A stretch of 64,000 bases of DNA from Acidilobus sp. 7A (lineage in GTDB: Archaea; Thermoproteota; Thermoprotei_A; Sulfolobales; Acidilobaceae), in contig NZ_CP010515.1 in NCBI RefSeq assembly GCF_003431325.1, positions 186,001 through 250,000 on the forward strand, given 5' to 3'. Every line of letters starts with the position of its first letter. Position 1 is the stretch's first letter. Of the stretch, positions 49,519-59,447 are shown piece by piece. The translations under genes and the position numbers were made by a program. The notes beneath the pieces are model-generated. The model was given only the letters and a program-made list of their open reading frames with translations. It was not told the DNA's origin and did not search any database.

Positions 49519-52500
49519 TCAGAACTTGGCGAATGCCACGTAGGCTATGAGGGCGAGCGCTATTATTGCTACTATCAGGGCGCCGAGGCTGTACGTAGCT
49601 GCGCTTGAGGCCGCTGAGAAGGCGCTGTGGGCGCTGCTCTCAGCGCTCGAGGCCGTGCTGCTTATCGTGCTGAGGGTTGACTGCATTGAGCTCAGCGTGC
49701 CCTGCATGCCGCTGACCGTTGAGCTCAATGAGCTGAGCGTGCTGCTGACGCCGCTGAGGGTTGATGACATGCTGTTCACAGTTGATGATATGGAGCTCAC
49801 GGTGCTGCTGAGCGAGCTCAGCGACGAGGCAACGCCGCTTATCGTTGAGGTGGCCGAGCTCAGGGTGCTGTTTATGCTCTGTATCGAGCTCGCCAGGGCC
49901 GTCATACTGCTCGACAGCGAGCTCACGTCGCTCTCTACCGTGTTCACGTCAGAGGCCAGGGCGCCAACCTGGCCGCCCACGTTGGTCAGGTCGAACTCTA
50001 TCGTTGATATGCTTGAGTTGACGTAGCTGAAGTTGCCGTAGAGGTAGCCGCTTATGGTGCTCACCACGCTGCTCACCTCTGAACTTATGGAGGCGTTGAG
50101 GCCCTTCACAGCGGAGCTTAGTGACTGTATGGAGGCGTTGAGGCCCTTCACCTCAGAGGCCACCGTTGAGCCCTCGCTCTGCACCTGCGAGCTCAGGGTG
50201 CTCACCGCGCTGCTTATCTCTGACTTTATGGAGGCGTTGAGGCCCTGTATGAGCGAGGCCACCTGCGACTCAGCTGAGGCTATCTCGCTGTTTATGGCCT
50301 GCGTGTTCACCGACACTATGCCAGAGGTCGCGGCGGCCTGGCCTGTGAAGGTGTAGGCGCTCGGGTCAAACTTGTAGGCGGCCGTCACAGTCACTATGAT
50401 GTCGACAGTTCCATTTGCAACTGTGCTGGGCAGCGTCACGTAGTACACGTCGAAGCCAGGTATGGCCGTCACGAACCGCACGCTGGAGGCCGGCAGCGGG
50501 TACACGCCGCTGGCGTTAGCTATGTAGGCGCTCACCTGCGGCGCGGACACTGTGAAGAAAGTCGAGGCCTCGCTGGCCGGCAGGCCGAGCACTGAGACCT
50601 GCTTGGACACCAGCACCTCAACCGGCACGCCAACAGAGGCCGTGCCTGGGGCGGTCACGCTGAACTGCACCGGGATTGTCGGTATCTGCTCCACGTAGTA
50701 CATGGTTAGCGTGACCGGCGTTGATGGGTAAGTGACAATAGTGCCCGTGGGCACGTAGGGCCCTGTCAGCTGGAAGCTCAGTTCGTTGTAGCCTGGGCAC
50801 AGCGGCAGCGTGGTGCCGGCGCTCAGCGTGGAGCCCTTGACGTACGTGCCTGTGAAGTTGCTAAACAGCGTGCCGTTGATTATGTAGCCGAGCGGCACCA
50901 CCTTTGTGGCGACGCCGCACTGCGCGGAGACTGTGAAGTTGACGGGCAGGGCCTCGCCCGTGGGCTTGCTTATTGGCGAGCCGAACACGTAGGCCGTCAC
51001 AGGCACGCCTGGGAGTACCAGTATGGGCTGGCTGGTCAGAGGCGACGTCACAGTGATTATTCCGCCCGTCGTGCTGTTTGTTATGAAGTAGGCCAGCGAG
51101 TAGGTGCCGAGCAGCAGGTCGCCGGCCTTGCCCACGTAGAGCATGGTTGAGGCCGGCTCTGAGGTGATAGTGCCTGAACTTGTGACGTTAGTTATCGCTA
51201 TCATGTATGGGTACTGGCTGCTTGTCATCCAGCCCGCGTTGCCGGGCAGGTCTGGCACGGGCACGTTGTTGAACACGCCGTAGCCTCCCAGCACCCACGT
51301 GCCGCTGAAGCTGCTGTCGCCGAAGGGGGCCACCTTTGACACGTTGAGGCTTCCGAAGTACTCACTGTTTATGTAGAACTTGAGCAGCACGGAGCCGTAC
51401 TTGCCGGTGGTTATGTTCGCGTTGGCGCCGGCGCCGACTACCACTATCTCGTGTATCATGCCCTCGGAGGCCGGTATCAGGTACGTAGTGCCGTTAGTTA
51501 TGTACTGGGTCGCCTCGAACGGGTACTTGAACAGCGTTATAGGCATCTGTATGGCGCCGAGCAGGCCGCTGACTATGGGCGTCGGCGGGTAGACGACGGG
51601 CGTCGGGTTGACGTACACTATGGCCGCGCCTGGGTTAGAGTTCAGGTAGACCTCGTAGTTGCTGCTGGCGTTGCTCATTACTGACGCGTAGACGGAGTTA
51701 GCGACGTAAGCCGTGACCTTCGTGAAGCTGGTCGACCGTATCTTCGTGACCAGGAAGTTATAGAAGGACCCGCTTATGGGCACCTGGCTTATGTAGGCGA
51801 AGTCGCCGTAGCCGTCTGTCTGGACGCTGGTTATGGGCGCCAGTGTTGTGGCCGCTATAGGCGCCGTGGTGCTGTTCATGATGACGGGGTACTCGCTAGA
51901 GCTTATGGACGTGCTGAAGCCGAAGCCCCTGACGAGCAGGTAGTTGCCGAAGAGCAGGCCCTCTGGGGCGCTGCTGGTGCCGTTGAAGTAGAACATGCCG
52001 TTAGCGTTGCTTGTGAACACCTGGTAGAACGGGTAGACCTCTAGCGGCCCGCTCGTGGTCCACAGCGTGCAGTTGCTAACGTAGGCGTACGGGCTTATGG
52101 TGCCCGACACGAGCTCAGGCGTGTAGGTTATTTCGTACTCGAGGCCGAGCTTAGCGAGCGGGTAGTAGGGCGCGTTCGGTATCAGGACGTCCACCGTGGC
52201 CTCGCCGCTCACCGGTGTAATAGCGCTGGTGAACGTGTTGTTAGTGAAGGTGCCGATACTCTCAACGACGTAGCCGGAGCTCGTGTAGTAGCTCTCGTAG
52301 TTCTCCTCAGCTGGGTATAGGTACGGGCTAGTGGGCAGGAGGGTGCCGTTGCCTATGGCCGTCACCGCTACGAAGCTCGTGCTGGTCGGCAGGTTGTAGA
52401 AGGTGAGAGCCAGCTCGTCGCCTGGGTTAAGCTGGCCGCTCGGGCCGGCCACATTCGGGTATTCGTTGGTCACCTTGAAGCTCGGGAATATGTTAAGGGT

Positions 52501-53643
52501 CCCAGCTGCTGGGCTAGGCGTGAAGAGGCCGTAGGGCTTGAAGGTCGACGGGTTGACGCCGTAGTTGCTGAGGGTGTAGTTGACCACCGGGAAGCTCACA
52601 GCCGCGGCCTTCCCTGTGGTCGTCCCGTACTGGTAGGTGCCGCTCGGGAAGAACTCAATGTAGGTCGTGCCGTTAGCCGGGACGACTGTAATCGGGGTCT
52701 TGTACATCACGTCAAGGCTGAAGTCGCTTATGTTGAAGTATGAGGTCACGGCGCCTGAGCTGAAGTGCACGGAGTTGGTCAGCGCGGGCGGGATGAACGT
52801 GCCGTCGAGCGTGCCCTTAACGCCTATGCTGACCGGTGTGGAAGTGTAGTTCACGTAAATGGAGCTCCCGAATACCTCTGAGGAGTTGGATGATTTACTG
52901 ATATTCGCTATGATAGCGGATGTCGTGGAGACCGTAGAGTTAGCGAAGGAGCCCAGGAGCGTGAGTTTGTAATTAGCAAGGTCCGACATAGTGCTGCTTA
53001 TTATGCCTGAGGCGTAGGCGTTAGTGCCCGTTATGTTGAGGAACGCATTGCTTGACGTCGGCAGGCAGAGCGAAACATAGCTCAGGTTGTTCAGGGGTTT
53101 TATCGTGACCTCCATGGTTGGCCTTATGGTCAGGTTGAAGGGCCCAGCGGCTATGGCCGGGGCTGAGCCGCCGTACTGCACAGGGGCTGACGTCGAGTAC
53201 TTGAGATAGACGAGGGCCCAGCCCTGCGTCGTCAGGTTGTGAAGCACAGTCGTCTCCTGGGTGGCGCCGTTTGAGGCGGCGTCCTCTGCCGGGCCGTAGG
53301 TGCTCAGGGCTGTTATGAAGTTAGCCAAGTCCGTCGCGGTTATGGGCACACTGCCGACAACAGCTGTCACGTTGCTCGTTGAGAATGCTGGGGTTATCGG
53401 GACGTCACCGAAGTAGACGGCATTTATGCCGTTGGCCGAGAGGTATATGTGGGCCGCGGCGCCCTGGTATGATGACGAGAGGTTGAAGTCAAAGGTCACG
53501 GCACCACCGACGCTCACAAGCTTGGTGTACACCAGGCCGGTTCCGGGCTGCGGGTATGTTGCGGCCTTCGCCACCAGCCCCAGGAGCGGGGCCAGCAGCA
53601 CGAGGGCCAGAACTACAGCCGCCACTATCTTATACGATCTCAC
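49519..53643 (-). CDS. S-layer protein with C-terminal coiled-coil stalk and membrane anchor
   Basis: 1374 residues. A signal peptide (SYKIVAAVVLALVLLAPLLG) precedes ~1070 residues of beta-rich, Ser/Thr/Tyr/Pro-rich sequence with dozens of N-X-S/T sequons. From about residue 1140 on, hydrophobic residues recur every 3-4 positions (SSLSSTVSSISSTVNSMSST), giving a coiled-coil stalk of ~200 residues. It ends in one TM helix (LGALIVAIIALALIAYVAF). This is the architecture of stalked crenarchaeal S-layer proteins such as tetrabrachion. Its own promoter is at 53690-53697. Two other secreted-protein genes lie upstream on the same strand. Confidence 0.85.
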   Translation of the reverse strand: MRSYKIVAAVVLALVLLAPLLGLVAKAATYPQPGTGLVYTKLVSVGGAVTFDFNLSSSYQGAAAHIYLSANGINAVYFGDVPITPAFSTSNVTAVVGSVPITATDLANFITALSTYGPAEDAASNGATQETTVLHNLTTQGWALVYLKYSTSAPVQYGGSAPAIAAGPFNLTIRPTMEVTIKPLNNLSYVSLCLPTSSNAFLNITGTNAYASGIISSTMSDLANYKLTLLGSFANSTVSTTSAIIANISKSSNSSEVFGSSIYVNYTSTPVSIGVKGTLDGTFIPPALTNSVHFSSGAVTSYFNISDFSLDVMYKTPITVVPANGTTYIEFFPSGTYQYGTTTGKAAAVSFPVVNYTLSNYGVNPSTFKPYGLFTPSPAAGTLNIFPSFKVTNEYPNVAGPSGQLNPGDELALTFYNLPTSTSFVAVTAIGNGTLLPTSPYLYPAEENYESYYTSSGYVVESIGTFTNNTFTSAITPVSGEATVDVLIPNAPYYPLAKLGLEYEITYTPELVSGTISPYAYVSNCTLWTTSGPLEVYPFYQVFTSNANGMFYFNGTSSAPEGLLFGNYLLVRGFGFSTSISSSEYPVIMNSTTAPIAATTLAPITSVQTDGYGDFAYISQVPISGSFYNFLVTKIRSTSFTKVTAYVANSVYASVMSNASSNYEVYLNSNPGAAIVYVNPTPVVYPPTPIVSGLLGAIQMPITLFKYPFEATQYITNGTTYLIPASEGMIHEIVVVGAGANANITTGKYGSVLLKFYINSEYFGSLNVSKVAPFGDSSFSGTWVLGGYGVFNNVPVPDLPGNAGWMTSSQYPYMIAITNVTSSGTITSEPASTMLYVGKAGDLLLGTYSLAYFITNSTTGGIITVTSPLTSQPILVLPGVPVTAYVFGSPISKPTGEALPVNFTVSAQCGVATKVVPLGYIINGTLFSNFTGTYVKGSTLSAGTTLPLCPGYNELSFQLTGPYVPTGTIVTYPSTPVTLTMYYVEQIPTIPVQFSVTAPGTASVGVPVEVLVSKQVSVLGLPASEASTFFTVSAPQVSAYIANASGVYPLPASSVRFVTAIPGFDVYYVTLPSTVANGTVDIIVTVTAAYKFDPSAYTFTGQAAATSGIVSVNTQAINSEIASAESQVASLIQGLNASIKSEISSAVSTLSSQVQSEGSTVASEVKGLNASIQSLSSAVKGLNASISSEVSSVVSTISGYLYGNFSYVNSSISTIEFDLTNVGGQVGALASDVNTVESDVSSLSSSMTALASSIQSINSTLSSATSTISGVASSLSSLSSTVSSISSTVNSMSSTLSGVSSTLSSLSSTVSGMQGTLSSMQSTLSTISSTASSAESSAHSAFSAASSAATYSLGALIVAIIALALIAYVAFAKF

Positions 53644-53689
53644 AGCTATTCACCACTTGTGGCTCGGTCTAACGTAGAGGCCTATGGGG

Positions 53690-53741
53690 TATTTAAGAAG
53701 TAACACCCTCCCCCCGGCCACATAGAGTCCCACATGTGGGA
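53690..53741 (-). promoter_or_regulatory. S-layer promoter and adjacent 14-bp palindrome
   Basis: Minus strand TATA CTTAAATA (53690-53697) lies about 47 nt before ATG 53643, consistent with a short leader. Some 30 bp further upstream is TCCCACATGTGGGA (53728-53741), a perfect palindrome about 26 nt after the stop of the preceding gene. It may be an operator, a terminator hairpin or a processing site. Confidence 0.55.
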
Positions 53742-53766
53742 TAGGGGTTATGCGCCGCGGAGGTGC

Positions 53767-56612
53767 TCAGCCGCCCCTCGGGGCCACCAAAATAACTAAG
53801 CCAACCCTGCCCGTGACCTCCAGCTCGACCTCCCCCGAGAGGGGCGAGGGGGAGAGGGCCAGGTAATACTGGCCGCTGGCGTTCAGCAGTGCCAGGTATG
53901 ACGTTGAGCTCAGCTCAGCGCAGGCAACGACCCTCGCAGTTATCAGCGTCACGTTGACCTCAGAGAGGGCGCTCAGTAGGGCGGTCGCCGTCGACTCCAT
54001 GAGCTCCGCCGGCACCTCGAAGTCAGTCAGGTTATACCTGCCCAGCACAGAGGCGGCCGCCTCCGAGAGGTTAAGCGCCTCCTCCGCGTAGCTGGCCCCC
54101 TGGGAGCCCTGCACAAGGGCCAGGGCGGCCTCCCTCAGGTAAGTGACAGCTGCCCATAGCTCAGGGAGGGCCCTGGCAACAGCGGCCCCCTCCTCGCCCA
54201 GGGCGCCCTCAGCCTTCTCCTGGAGCGCCTCTAGCTGCTCCGCAGATGATGCCAGGGCCTCGCTCAGGTTATAGACAGGGGCCGCAAGCGAGGCTATTGC
54301 AAGCACGGGCTGAGGGCCGCCGGCCTTTATGCCGGCAACGTACGACTCCGCCTCCTCCGCGTAGCCTATTGCTGAGCTGTAGTTCCCCTCCCCGGCCTCC
54401 ACGGCTGAGAGGGAGTCAAGCCTGAGGGCCCTGCTCACGTTACCCCAGTACTCCGCGGCCTCGGAGGCCCACGACCTCAGCTGCGCGACGGAGGCCTGTG
54501 AGCCCGAGAGCTGCCCTGGGACGGCAGCGGCGACCTCAGCTATAGCTATAGCGTCGTCCGCTGCGGAGGACAGCGTCGCGTTAAGCTCCGGCAGGCTCGG
54601 GGTCCCGTTAACGGCCCTTGAGTAGCTGTATATGGAGTACGCGGCCTCCGCTGACGCACCCGCAAGGCCTATGGCGTAGGTCACGTTGCCCTCGTAGGTC
54701 TCGCTGAGGGACCAGGAGAGCAGCTCGGAGGACCAGATGGCAAAGGTCAGCTCGCCGACGGTGGCGACGCCGTTTGCTATAACTGCTGCAGCGCTTGGGG
54801 ACCTCGTGCTGACCTCCCTCGTGAGGTTCGCAACGACGGGGGCGGCCCGCCAGAGGTAGCCGCTCGCGTTCTCCAGGGTCTCATTCGCCCTGCTAAGCAT
54901 GCCCAGGCCGCTCTCGTTCACAGCAATTGCGTCAAGCATGAGGGCCTGCGACAGCATGTCAGTGACGTTAATGGCCTTCTCCAGGTACTGGTCGTAGCCT
55001 GATGGGAACGCCGGGTAGTTGCTTATGCCGTAGCTGACGTAGCTGTCAAGTGTCAGTATGTCAGCGCTCAGGCTGCTGACTGAGCTCCCTGAGAGGGCGC
55101 CTGTGTTAACGTAGTAACTTGTTGAGTACTGGAGGGCCCTCTCAGCCAGGCCCTGGGAGCTGCTGACATATGAGGACGCCAGGCCGTCGTTGCCGCTCAT
55201 GTATGCCTCAAGGGCCGCCGAGAGGTTGCCCGCGGCCTCGTAGTCCCACCACAGGAGCTGGGAGGCCTCAGCGGGCGAGGCCCTAGCTATTGACGTCGAG
55301 AGGCTCACGTTGTCGACGCTGTAGTTCACAACCTCAAGGAGCTGGCCCAGGGTCCCTGTGAGCACGCTGATGTTGTTAATGGTCCAAACGGCGTACTGGG
55401 CCTGCGGCGACCCCTGGACCTTGGCCTCTAGGCTCATGGCCTCGCTGAGGGCCGCGTAGGCGCCCGCCAGCGATGGCAACTCTGAAAGCGAGAGGCCCTC
55501 TATAGCCTGCCTGGCGCTGGCGTACGTCATGTTAAGGTAGCCGAGGGCCGCGCTAAGGCTCACGTAGGCGCCCTGCAGGCCGAGGCTCACGTTGACGTTC
55601 TTGAGCCCCGCCGCCACCTCCCCCGTGTAGTTGATGGCCAAGCTTATGTTGCCGTGGAGCTGCCCCTGGGGCAGGGTCACGCTGCACTGGGCCGGGGGCT
55701 CCACGGCGCGCGCCTCAAGGGCAAGGGCGCCGCCAAGGCATGAGAGGGCTGAGGACGCGTTCTCCATCTCCCCCAGGATCGCTGCGTAGGTGGAGTTCAT
55801 CTCCTCGGCCTCCGCCTCAGCCCTCTGAAGCTCCGAGTACGCCTCACTTATGTTAGCCATGGCCTCCCCGTAGACTTTGACCCTGAGGCTCGCGTTGAGC
55901 AGGGGCTGCACAAGGCCCGCGTTGGCCCTTAGCGCCTGGAGAAGCTCGAGGATCTCAACCACCTGGGATGGGCTGGTCACGTTAGCCCTCGCTATCAGCC
56001 CCTCAAGCGGCTCAACGTAGCTGTAGGCGTTCATCATCATTTCGCTGCTGGCCGTCGAGTTGAGCAGCCCCACGTCATCCTTGGCCAGGGAGCTGATTGC
56101 GCTGAGCGAGGCGTTGAGCCCCTGGGCGCTCGACGCAGAGGAGTAGGATGCAGTTGCGCTAAGCGCCCTGAGGCCCAGCTCCCTGGCGCCGCTGTAGTTG
56201 CCCTGCTCGAAGAGGCTGTAGGCCTCCGCGGCCAGCTGCCTCAGCTGAGACGCGTATGTGGAGTTGAAGGACAGCGACGCCGCCAGGTATGATGCGAGGG
56301 CCACGTAGGCAGCGGCCTCAGCCCAGGGGGCAGGCCTCGGCTCTAGGGCAGCAAGGTACCCTGAGGCCTCCCTCATGACCTTCAGGCTGAGGGCCTCAGA
56401 GCCGCTGTAGTTGCCCTGCTCCTCGAGCTTCACGGCCAGCGAGAGCGTCGCGTTGAGGGAGCTGACATTGATGTTGTACCTCTCAAGGACGGCAAGGTCC
56501 TCTGAGGCGGCGGCCAGCCAAGGCGCCTGCGGCTGCGGGCAGCGATGGGGGCTAGGAGCGGGAGAAGCATAACTGCTATAAGGGCCGCTGCAAGGGCTCT
56601 GGCGGGCCTCAA
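53767..56612 (-). CDS. Large secreted helical protein, frameshifted between signal peptide and body
   Basis: The body (from about 56542) holds ~920 residues of Ala/Leu/Ser-rich helix with repeated EQGNYSG-like and EGNYSSAIGYAEEAE-like units, TPR-like in look, and many sequons. The signal peptide (TTG 56612: RALAAALIAVMLLPLLAPIAA) lies in another frame, and the switch falls between about 56530 and 56552, around a GGGGG run. Without repair the body could start only at an internal GTG (56433) without export signal. The start overlaps the upstream gene stop. A C-terminal TM is not clear. Probably a cell-envelope protein; function unknown. Confidence 0.75.
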
Positions 56613-57355
56613 GCTCTCGACCTCCTCAGGGCTAGGGCCACAGCCACTATAACAACTACTATGACAACGGCTGCCGCGGCGTAAACGTAAGCCGCGCTGC
56701 TCGGGTGCCCTGTGACCGTTGTCGTTGGCGGCGTAGTTGACGCGCTGGTCGTTGAAGTTGTAGGGGTGGTTGTTGAGGTGGTCGCGGTAGACGTGGTTGT
56801 AGTAACTGGCGTCGTGCTCGTAGATGTCGTGGTTGTTGAGGTGGTCGTAACGCTACTGGTTGTTGTCGTGGTTGTCGTGACGGGCTCCACGGTCACGTCA
56901 ACGGTCAGGTTGCCCGGGCCGGCCTCGAGCTCGGAGGCGTTTATCAGCGTCGCGTTGGCCCCGCTGTAGTACACGAGGACGCTGCCGTTAGCCACATAGA
57001 CGTATGCCCTCGCCGGCAGGTATATCCAGTAGGTTGCGAGCGCGCCGCTCACCGAGCAGGGCGGCCCGTAGACGCTTACGTTTACCACCCCTGGGTCAAG
57101 CACGGACACCTGCAGCGTCCCATTCACGTACTTGGCGTAAAGGTTGCCGTAGCCCTCCTCGTAGGCAGCGTATGAGTACGGCGCTGAGCAGAGGGGCACC
57201 TCGAGCAGCTTTGGGGCTGAGGTGACGTTCAGCTGGAGGCCCAGAACGTAGCCATAGTAGCTCACGTCGACGCCCTGCGAGAACGCGAGGGGCAGGAGCG
57301 TAAGGATGACGACCGCCACAACAGCTAAGGCGAGCGACGACCGCCAGGCCTTCAT
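56609..57355 (-). CDS. Secreted protein with Thr/Ser linker and C-terminal TM, unknown function
   Basis: 248 residues. A signal peptide (SSLALAVVAVVILTLLPLAF) precedes ~130 residues of beta-rich extracellular domain (VSYYGYVLGLQLNVTSAPKLL...). Then come ~55 residues of Thr/Ser/Val repeats and a C-terminal TM helix with Arg tail (AAYVYAAAAVVIVVVIVAVALAL). ATG 57355 fits the signal peptide; upstream residues are not coding. It is the first gene of the surface-protein set ending with the S-layer gene. The linker resembles that of the binding protein at 36579-39317. The TATA box CTTTTTAAGG (57384-57393) abuts repeat copy 2. Confidence 0.75.
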   Translation of the reverse strand: MKAWRSSLALAVVAVVILTLLPLAFSQGVDVSYYGYVLGLQLNVTSAPKLLEVPLCSAPYSYAAYEEGYGNLYAKYVNGTLQVSVLDPGVVNVSVYGPPCSVSGALATYWIYLPARAYVYVANGSVLVYYSGANATLINASELEAGPGNLTVDVTVEPVTTTTTTTSSVTTTSTTTTSTSTTPVTTTTSTATTSTTTPTTSTTSASTTPPTTTVTGHPSSAAYVYAAAAVVIVVVIVAVALALRRSRA

Positions 57356-57391
57356 AGTAGGACCCGCGTGGGCTGGCGGGCGCCTTAAAAA

Positions 57392-57621
57392 GTCTGTAAC
57401 CTTTTTAGTAACTCTGTTATTTTTAATCACTTCTAATCTTAAGCTTTAAGCAGGCTGAGGCTGTGCTAATCAATTTTATAGCTTTTATGCTAACATTAGA
57501 TCGGAGGGCGCCACAGTGAACTCCCCGTCGTGGCCGGGAGCTGTGCTCCCTAACCTAGGCGCGGGAGGGGAGGAGGAGTGATGAGGCCGAGCGACTATTA
57601 GTCACGATGAAGGCCGACTCT
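57392..57621 (+). repeat. Dispersed structured repeat, short copy
   Basis: Matches 39461-39761 from GTCTGTAACCTTTTT to GAAGGCCGA..CTCT. It lacks the 42-bp insert and one arm of the long hairpin. It keeps the GGGAGC-TGT-GCTCCC hairpin, CCTAGG, GACTATTAGTC and the GTGATGAGGCC / ATGAAGGCC boxes exactly or nearly so. It lies between truD and the surface-protein operon, filling the gap. Its left edge overlaps the TATA box of the gene at 56609-57355. Confidence 0.7.
57516..57581 (+). CDS. Small ORF in dispersed repeat (21 aa), possible microprotein
   Basis: GTG 57516 lies after TCGGAGGG and the product ends SWPGAVLPNLGAGGEEE before TGA 57579-57581. The sister ORF at 39593-39700 has the same frame and near-identical C terminus. 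Compensating base changes after GGCGCG keep the length unchanged. Translation is unproven. Confidence 0.3.
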   Translation: MNSPSWPGAVLPNLGAGGEEE

Positions 57622-57627
57622 ACTGCC

Positions 57628-58743
57628 TCAGCCTGCGAAGGTGAATGGGTCCTGCCTCAGCAGCTCCCTGAGCACCACGGTAGCGTACATGCCCCTTGGC
57701 AGCGAGAACTCAAGGCCCGCCTCGCCCAGCCTCAGCCCCCTGACCTCCATTAGAGACGGCCTTGTAAGGTCCCTGGCTGCGGCCCCCAGCTGCCCAGAGG
57801 CCAGCTCCTCGACCCCCTCATCCCTCATGACCTCCCTGCAGGCCCCCTCGGCGTCCGAGGCCCTCCTGGGCACCCTCAGGGCCCTCGGCAGCGCCCCGTT
57901 GGCCTCGATGAGCCTTGAGAGGCACAGGTTGAATATGTAGGACTGGTAGGCCTCTATGAAGAACCCTGGCCCCATGGGGTAGGCCTTTATGGCCCTCGCC
58001 GGGTCGCTGCTCCTAAGCAGCTCCCTGAGGACCCTGGCCTCGGGCCACAGGCTCCTCGGGGCCGCCCTGAGGGCCTCCTCGGGCCTGCCATCGTCGTAGA
58101 GCCTCCTGAACGTCCTCCAGGCCTCCGGCTCAGCCTCAAAGGGCCTGCCGAGCAGCAGGTCAAGGGCCTCCCTCAGGTCGCCCCTGACTATCGCTTTACC
58201 CACCAGGTGGCTGTTGGGCCTCACGAGGCCAAACCTCTGGTAGCCGAAGAAGGCCGGCAGGAGGGGGGCTGAGGCCAGCCTCTCGACCCTCCCCTTAAGC
58301 TCGGCCTGGTCGCCCTCAACCCTTATAATAAACCTGTTGCCCGTGTGCTCAAGCCTGCTGTCGTGGTCCCCCAGGTAGGTGAGCTCAACCCCGCTAAGCC
58401 TCGTCCTCCCAGGCCGAGGCCTGCCGCCCAGCGTGTAGACCAGCTGGTAGGTCACCGCGTTGGAGTCCTTCATGCCGAGGTGGTGGGGCCTTGAGCCCAG
58501 GGCCCTTGAGGCTAACCTCACGGCAGTGGCGTGGTCGACGCCCACCTTGGCGAGGAGGTAGACGCGCATGTTGCCCCTTCCGCTCGGCCTGAACTCTGTG
58601 CACGGGGCGCCTGAGACCTCCTCTATCACAGTGAAGCCCTCGGGCCTCCTTATGGTGGCCCCGAGGGGAGGCCACCCCTCGTCTAAGTAGTACACGAGCA
58701 TGCCAACGTGCCTGTCGAGCCAGTGGGGGCTCCTCAGGGGCAT
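57628..58743 (-). CDS. truD: tRNA pseudouridine synthase D
   Basis: About 371 residues. HHLGMKDSNAVTYQLVYTLG holds the TruD catalytic Asp (G-x-K-D), with PAFFGYQRFGLVRPNSHLVG and a NRFIIRVEG motif in order. The inserted TRUD domain is present. It converts U13 of tRNAs to pseudouridine. ATG 58743 (MPLRSPHW) is the simpler start; GTG/ATG options up to 58770 add nine residues. The stop is only a few bases from repeat copy 2. A tRNA gene lies upstream. Confidence 0.93.
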   Translation of the reverse strand: MPLRSPHWLDRHVGMLVYYLDEGWPPLGATIRRPEGFTVIEEVSGAPCTEFRPSGRGNMRVYLLAKVGVDHATAVRLASRALGSRPHHLGMKDSNAVTYQLVYTLGGRPRPGRTRLSGVELTYLGDHDSRLEHTGNRFIIRVEGDQAELKGRVERLASAPLLPAFFGYQRFGLVRPNSHLVGKAIVRGDLREALDLLLGRPFEAEPEAWRTFRRLYDDGRPEEALRAAPRSLWPEARVLRELLRSSDPARAIKAYPMGPGFFIEAYQSYIFNLCLSRLIEANGALPRALRVPRRASDAEGACREVMRDEGVEELASGQLGAAARDLTRPSLMEVRGLRLGEAGLEFSLPRGMYATVVLRELLRQDPFTFAG

Positions 58744-58795
58744 CCCTGTGGGCTCTCCCCGACGGGGCAATTAAGCCGTTGGCGAGGGCGACGGC

Positions 58796-58840
58796 CCAGG
58801 CTGACGGCCCCCCGCCCTTAAGGGCGAAGCCTCCAACAAG
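58796..58840 (-). repeat. Solo right-end-like hairpin of an IS200/605-type element
   Basis: The minus strand reads GGCTTCGCCCTTAAGGGCGG and continues GGGGCCGTCAG. The hairpin CGCCCTTAAGGGCG is at 58813-58826. It resembles CCCTCGCCCTTTAGGGCGGG and GAGGAGGTCAG at 59412-59441 on the plus strand. It may be the relic of a second element end pointing the other way from tRNA-Trp. Matches are short, so chance is possible. The rest of 58771-58941 has no gene apart from a tRNA promoter (GCTTTAAAC near 58908-58917). Confidence 0.4.
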
Positions 58841-58941
58841 GTGAACGCCCTAGCGCACTGCATAAGCTTAGGGGCCGACACCTGTACAGCATTTCAAGGC
58901 CAGCAACGCTTTAAACTCTTGAAGGCCAGAGAGGCAGCGGC

Positions 58942-59016
58942 GGGCCCGTAGCTCAGCCAGGTTAGAGCGGCGGGCTCCAGACCCGTAGGTCGGGGGTTCG
59001 AGTCCCTCCGGGCCCA
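58942..59016 (+). tRNA. tRNA-Trp (CCA anticodon)
   Basis: The acceptor stem GGGCCCG pairs with CGGGCCC, the D arm is GCTC...GAGC, the anticodon stem is GCGGG/CCCGT with loop CTCCAGA (anticodon CCA), and the T arm is GGGGG-TTCGAGT-CCCTC. Discriminator A is followed by an encoded CCA (59017-59019). There is no intron, unlike many archaeal tRNA-Trp genes, whose intron guides methylation. A TATA-like GCTTTAAAC lies about 25-34 nt upstream. Confidence 0.95.
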
Positions 59017-59161
59017 CCACAGAGGCCTTTCCAGGGCTCCCGGCCAGCGCCTAGGCGAGCGCCAATACAGCTCGGCCCTCGCCTTCGAGGGCCATGATCG
59101 CCTTGCGCTGTCCTGTGGTTGCTTTGACTCTCATATAGGTTTACAATGTTGATTACCAAGC

Positions 59162-59443
<282 letters not shown>

Positions 59444-59447
59444 TAGT

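Noticed and set aside
49547-50026. Plus-strand frame of 159 codons opposite the S-layer stalk
   Set aside because: It mirrors the repeated Ser/Leu codons of the coiled coil; its Leu/Val/Glu-rich repeats have no independent signal.
56712-56969. Second Val-rich frame with tandem triplets
   Set aside because: Same cause: antisense of the Thr linker in the protein at 56609-57355.
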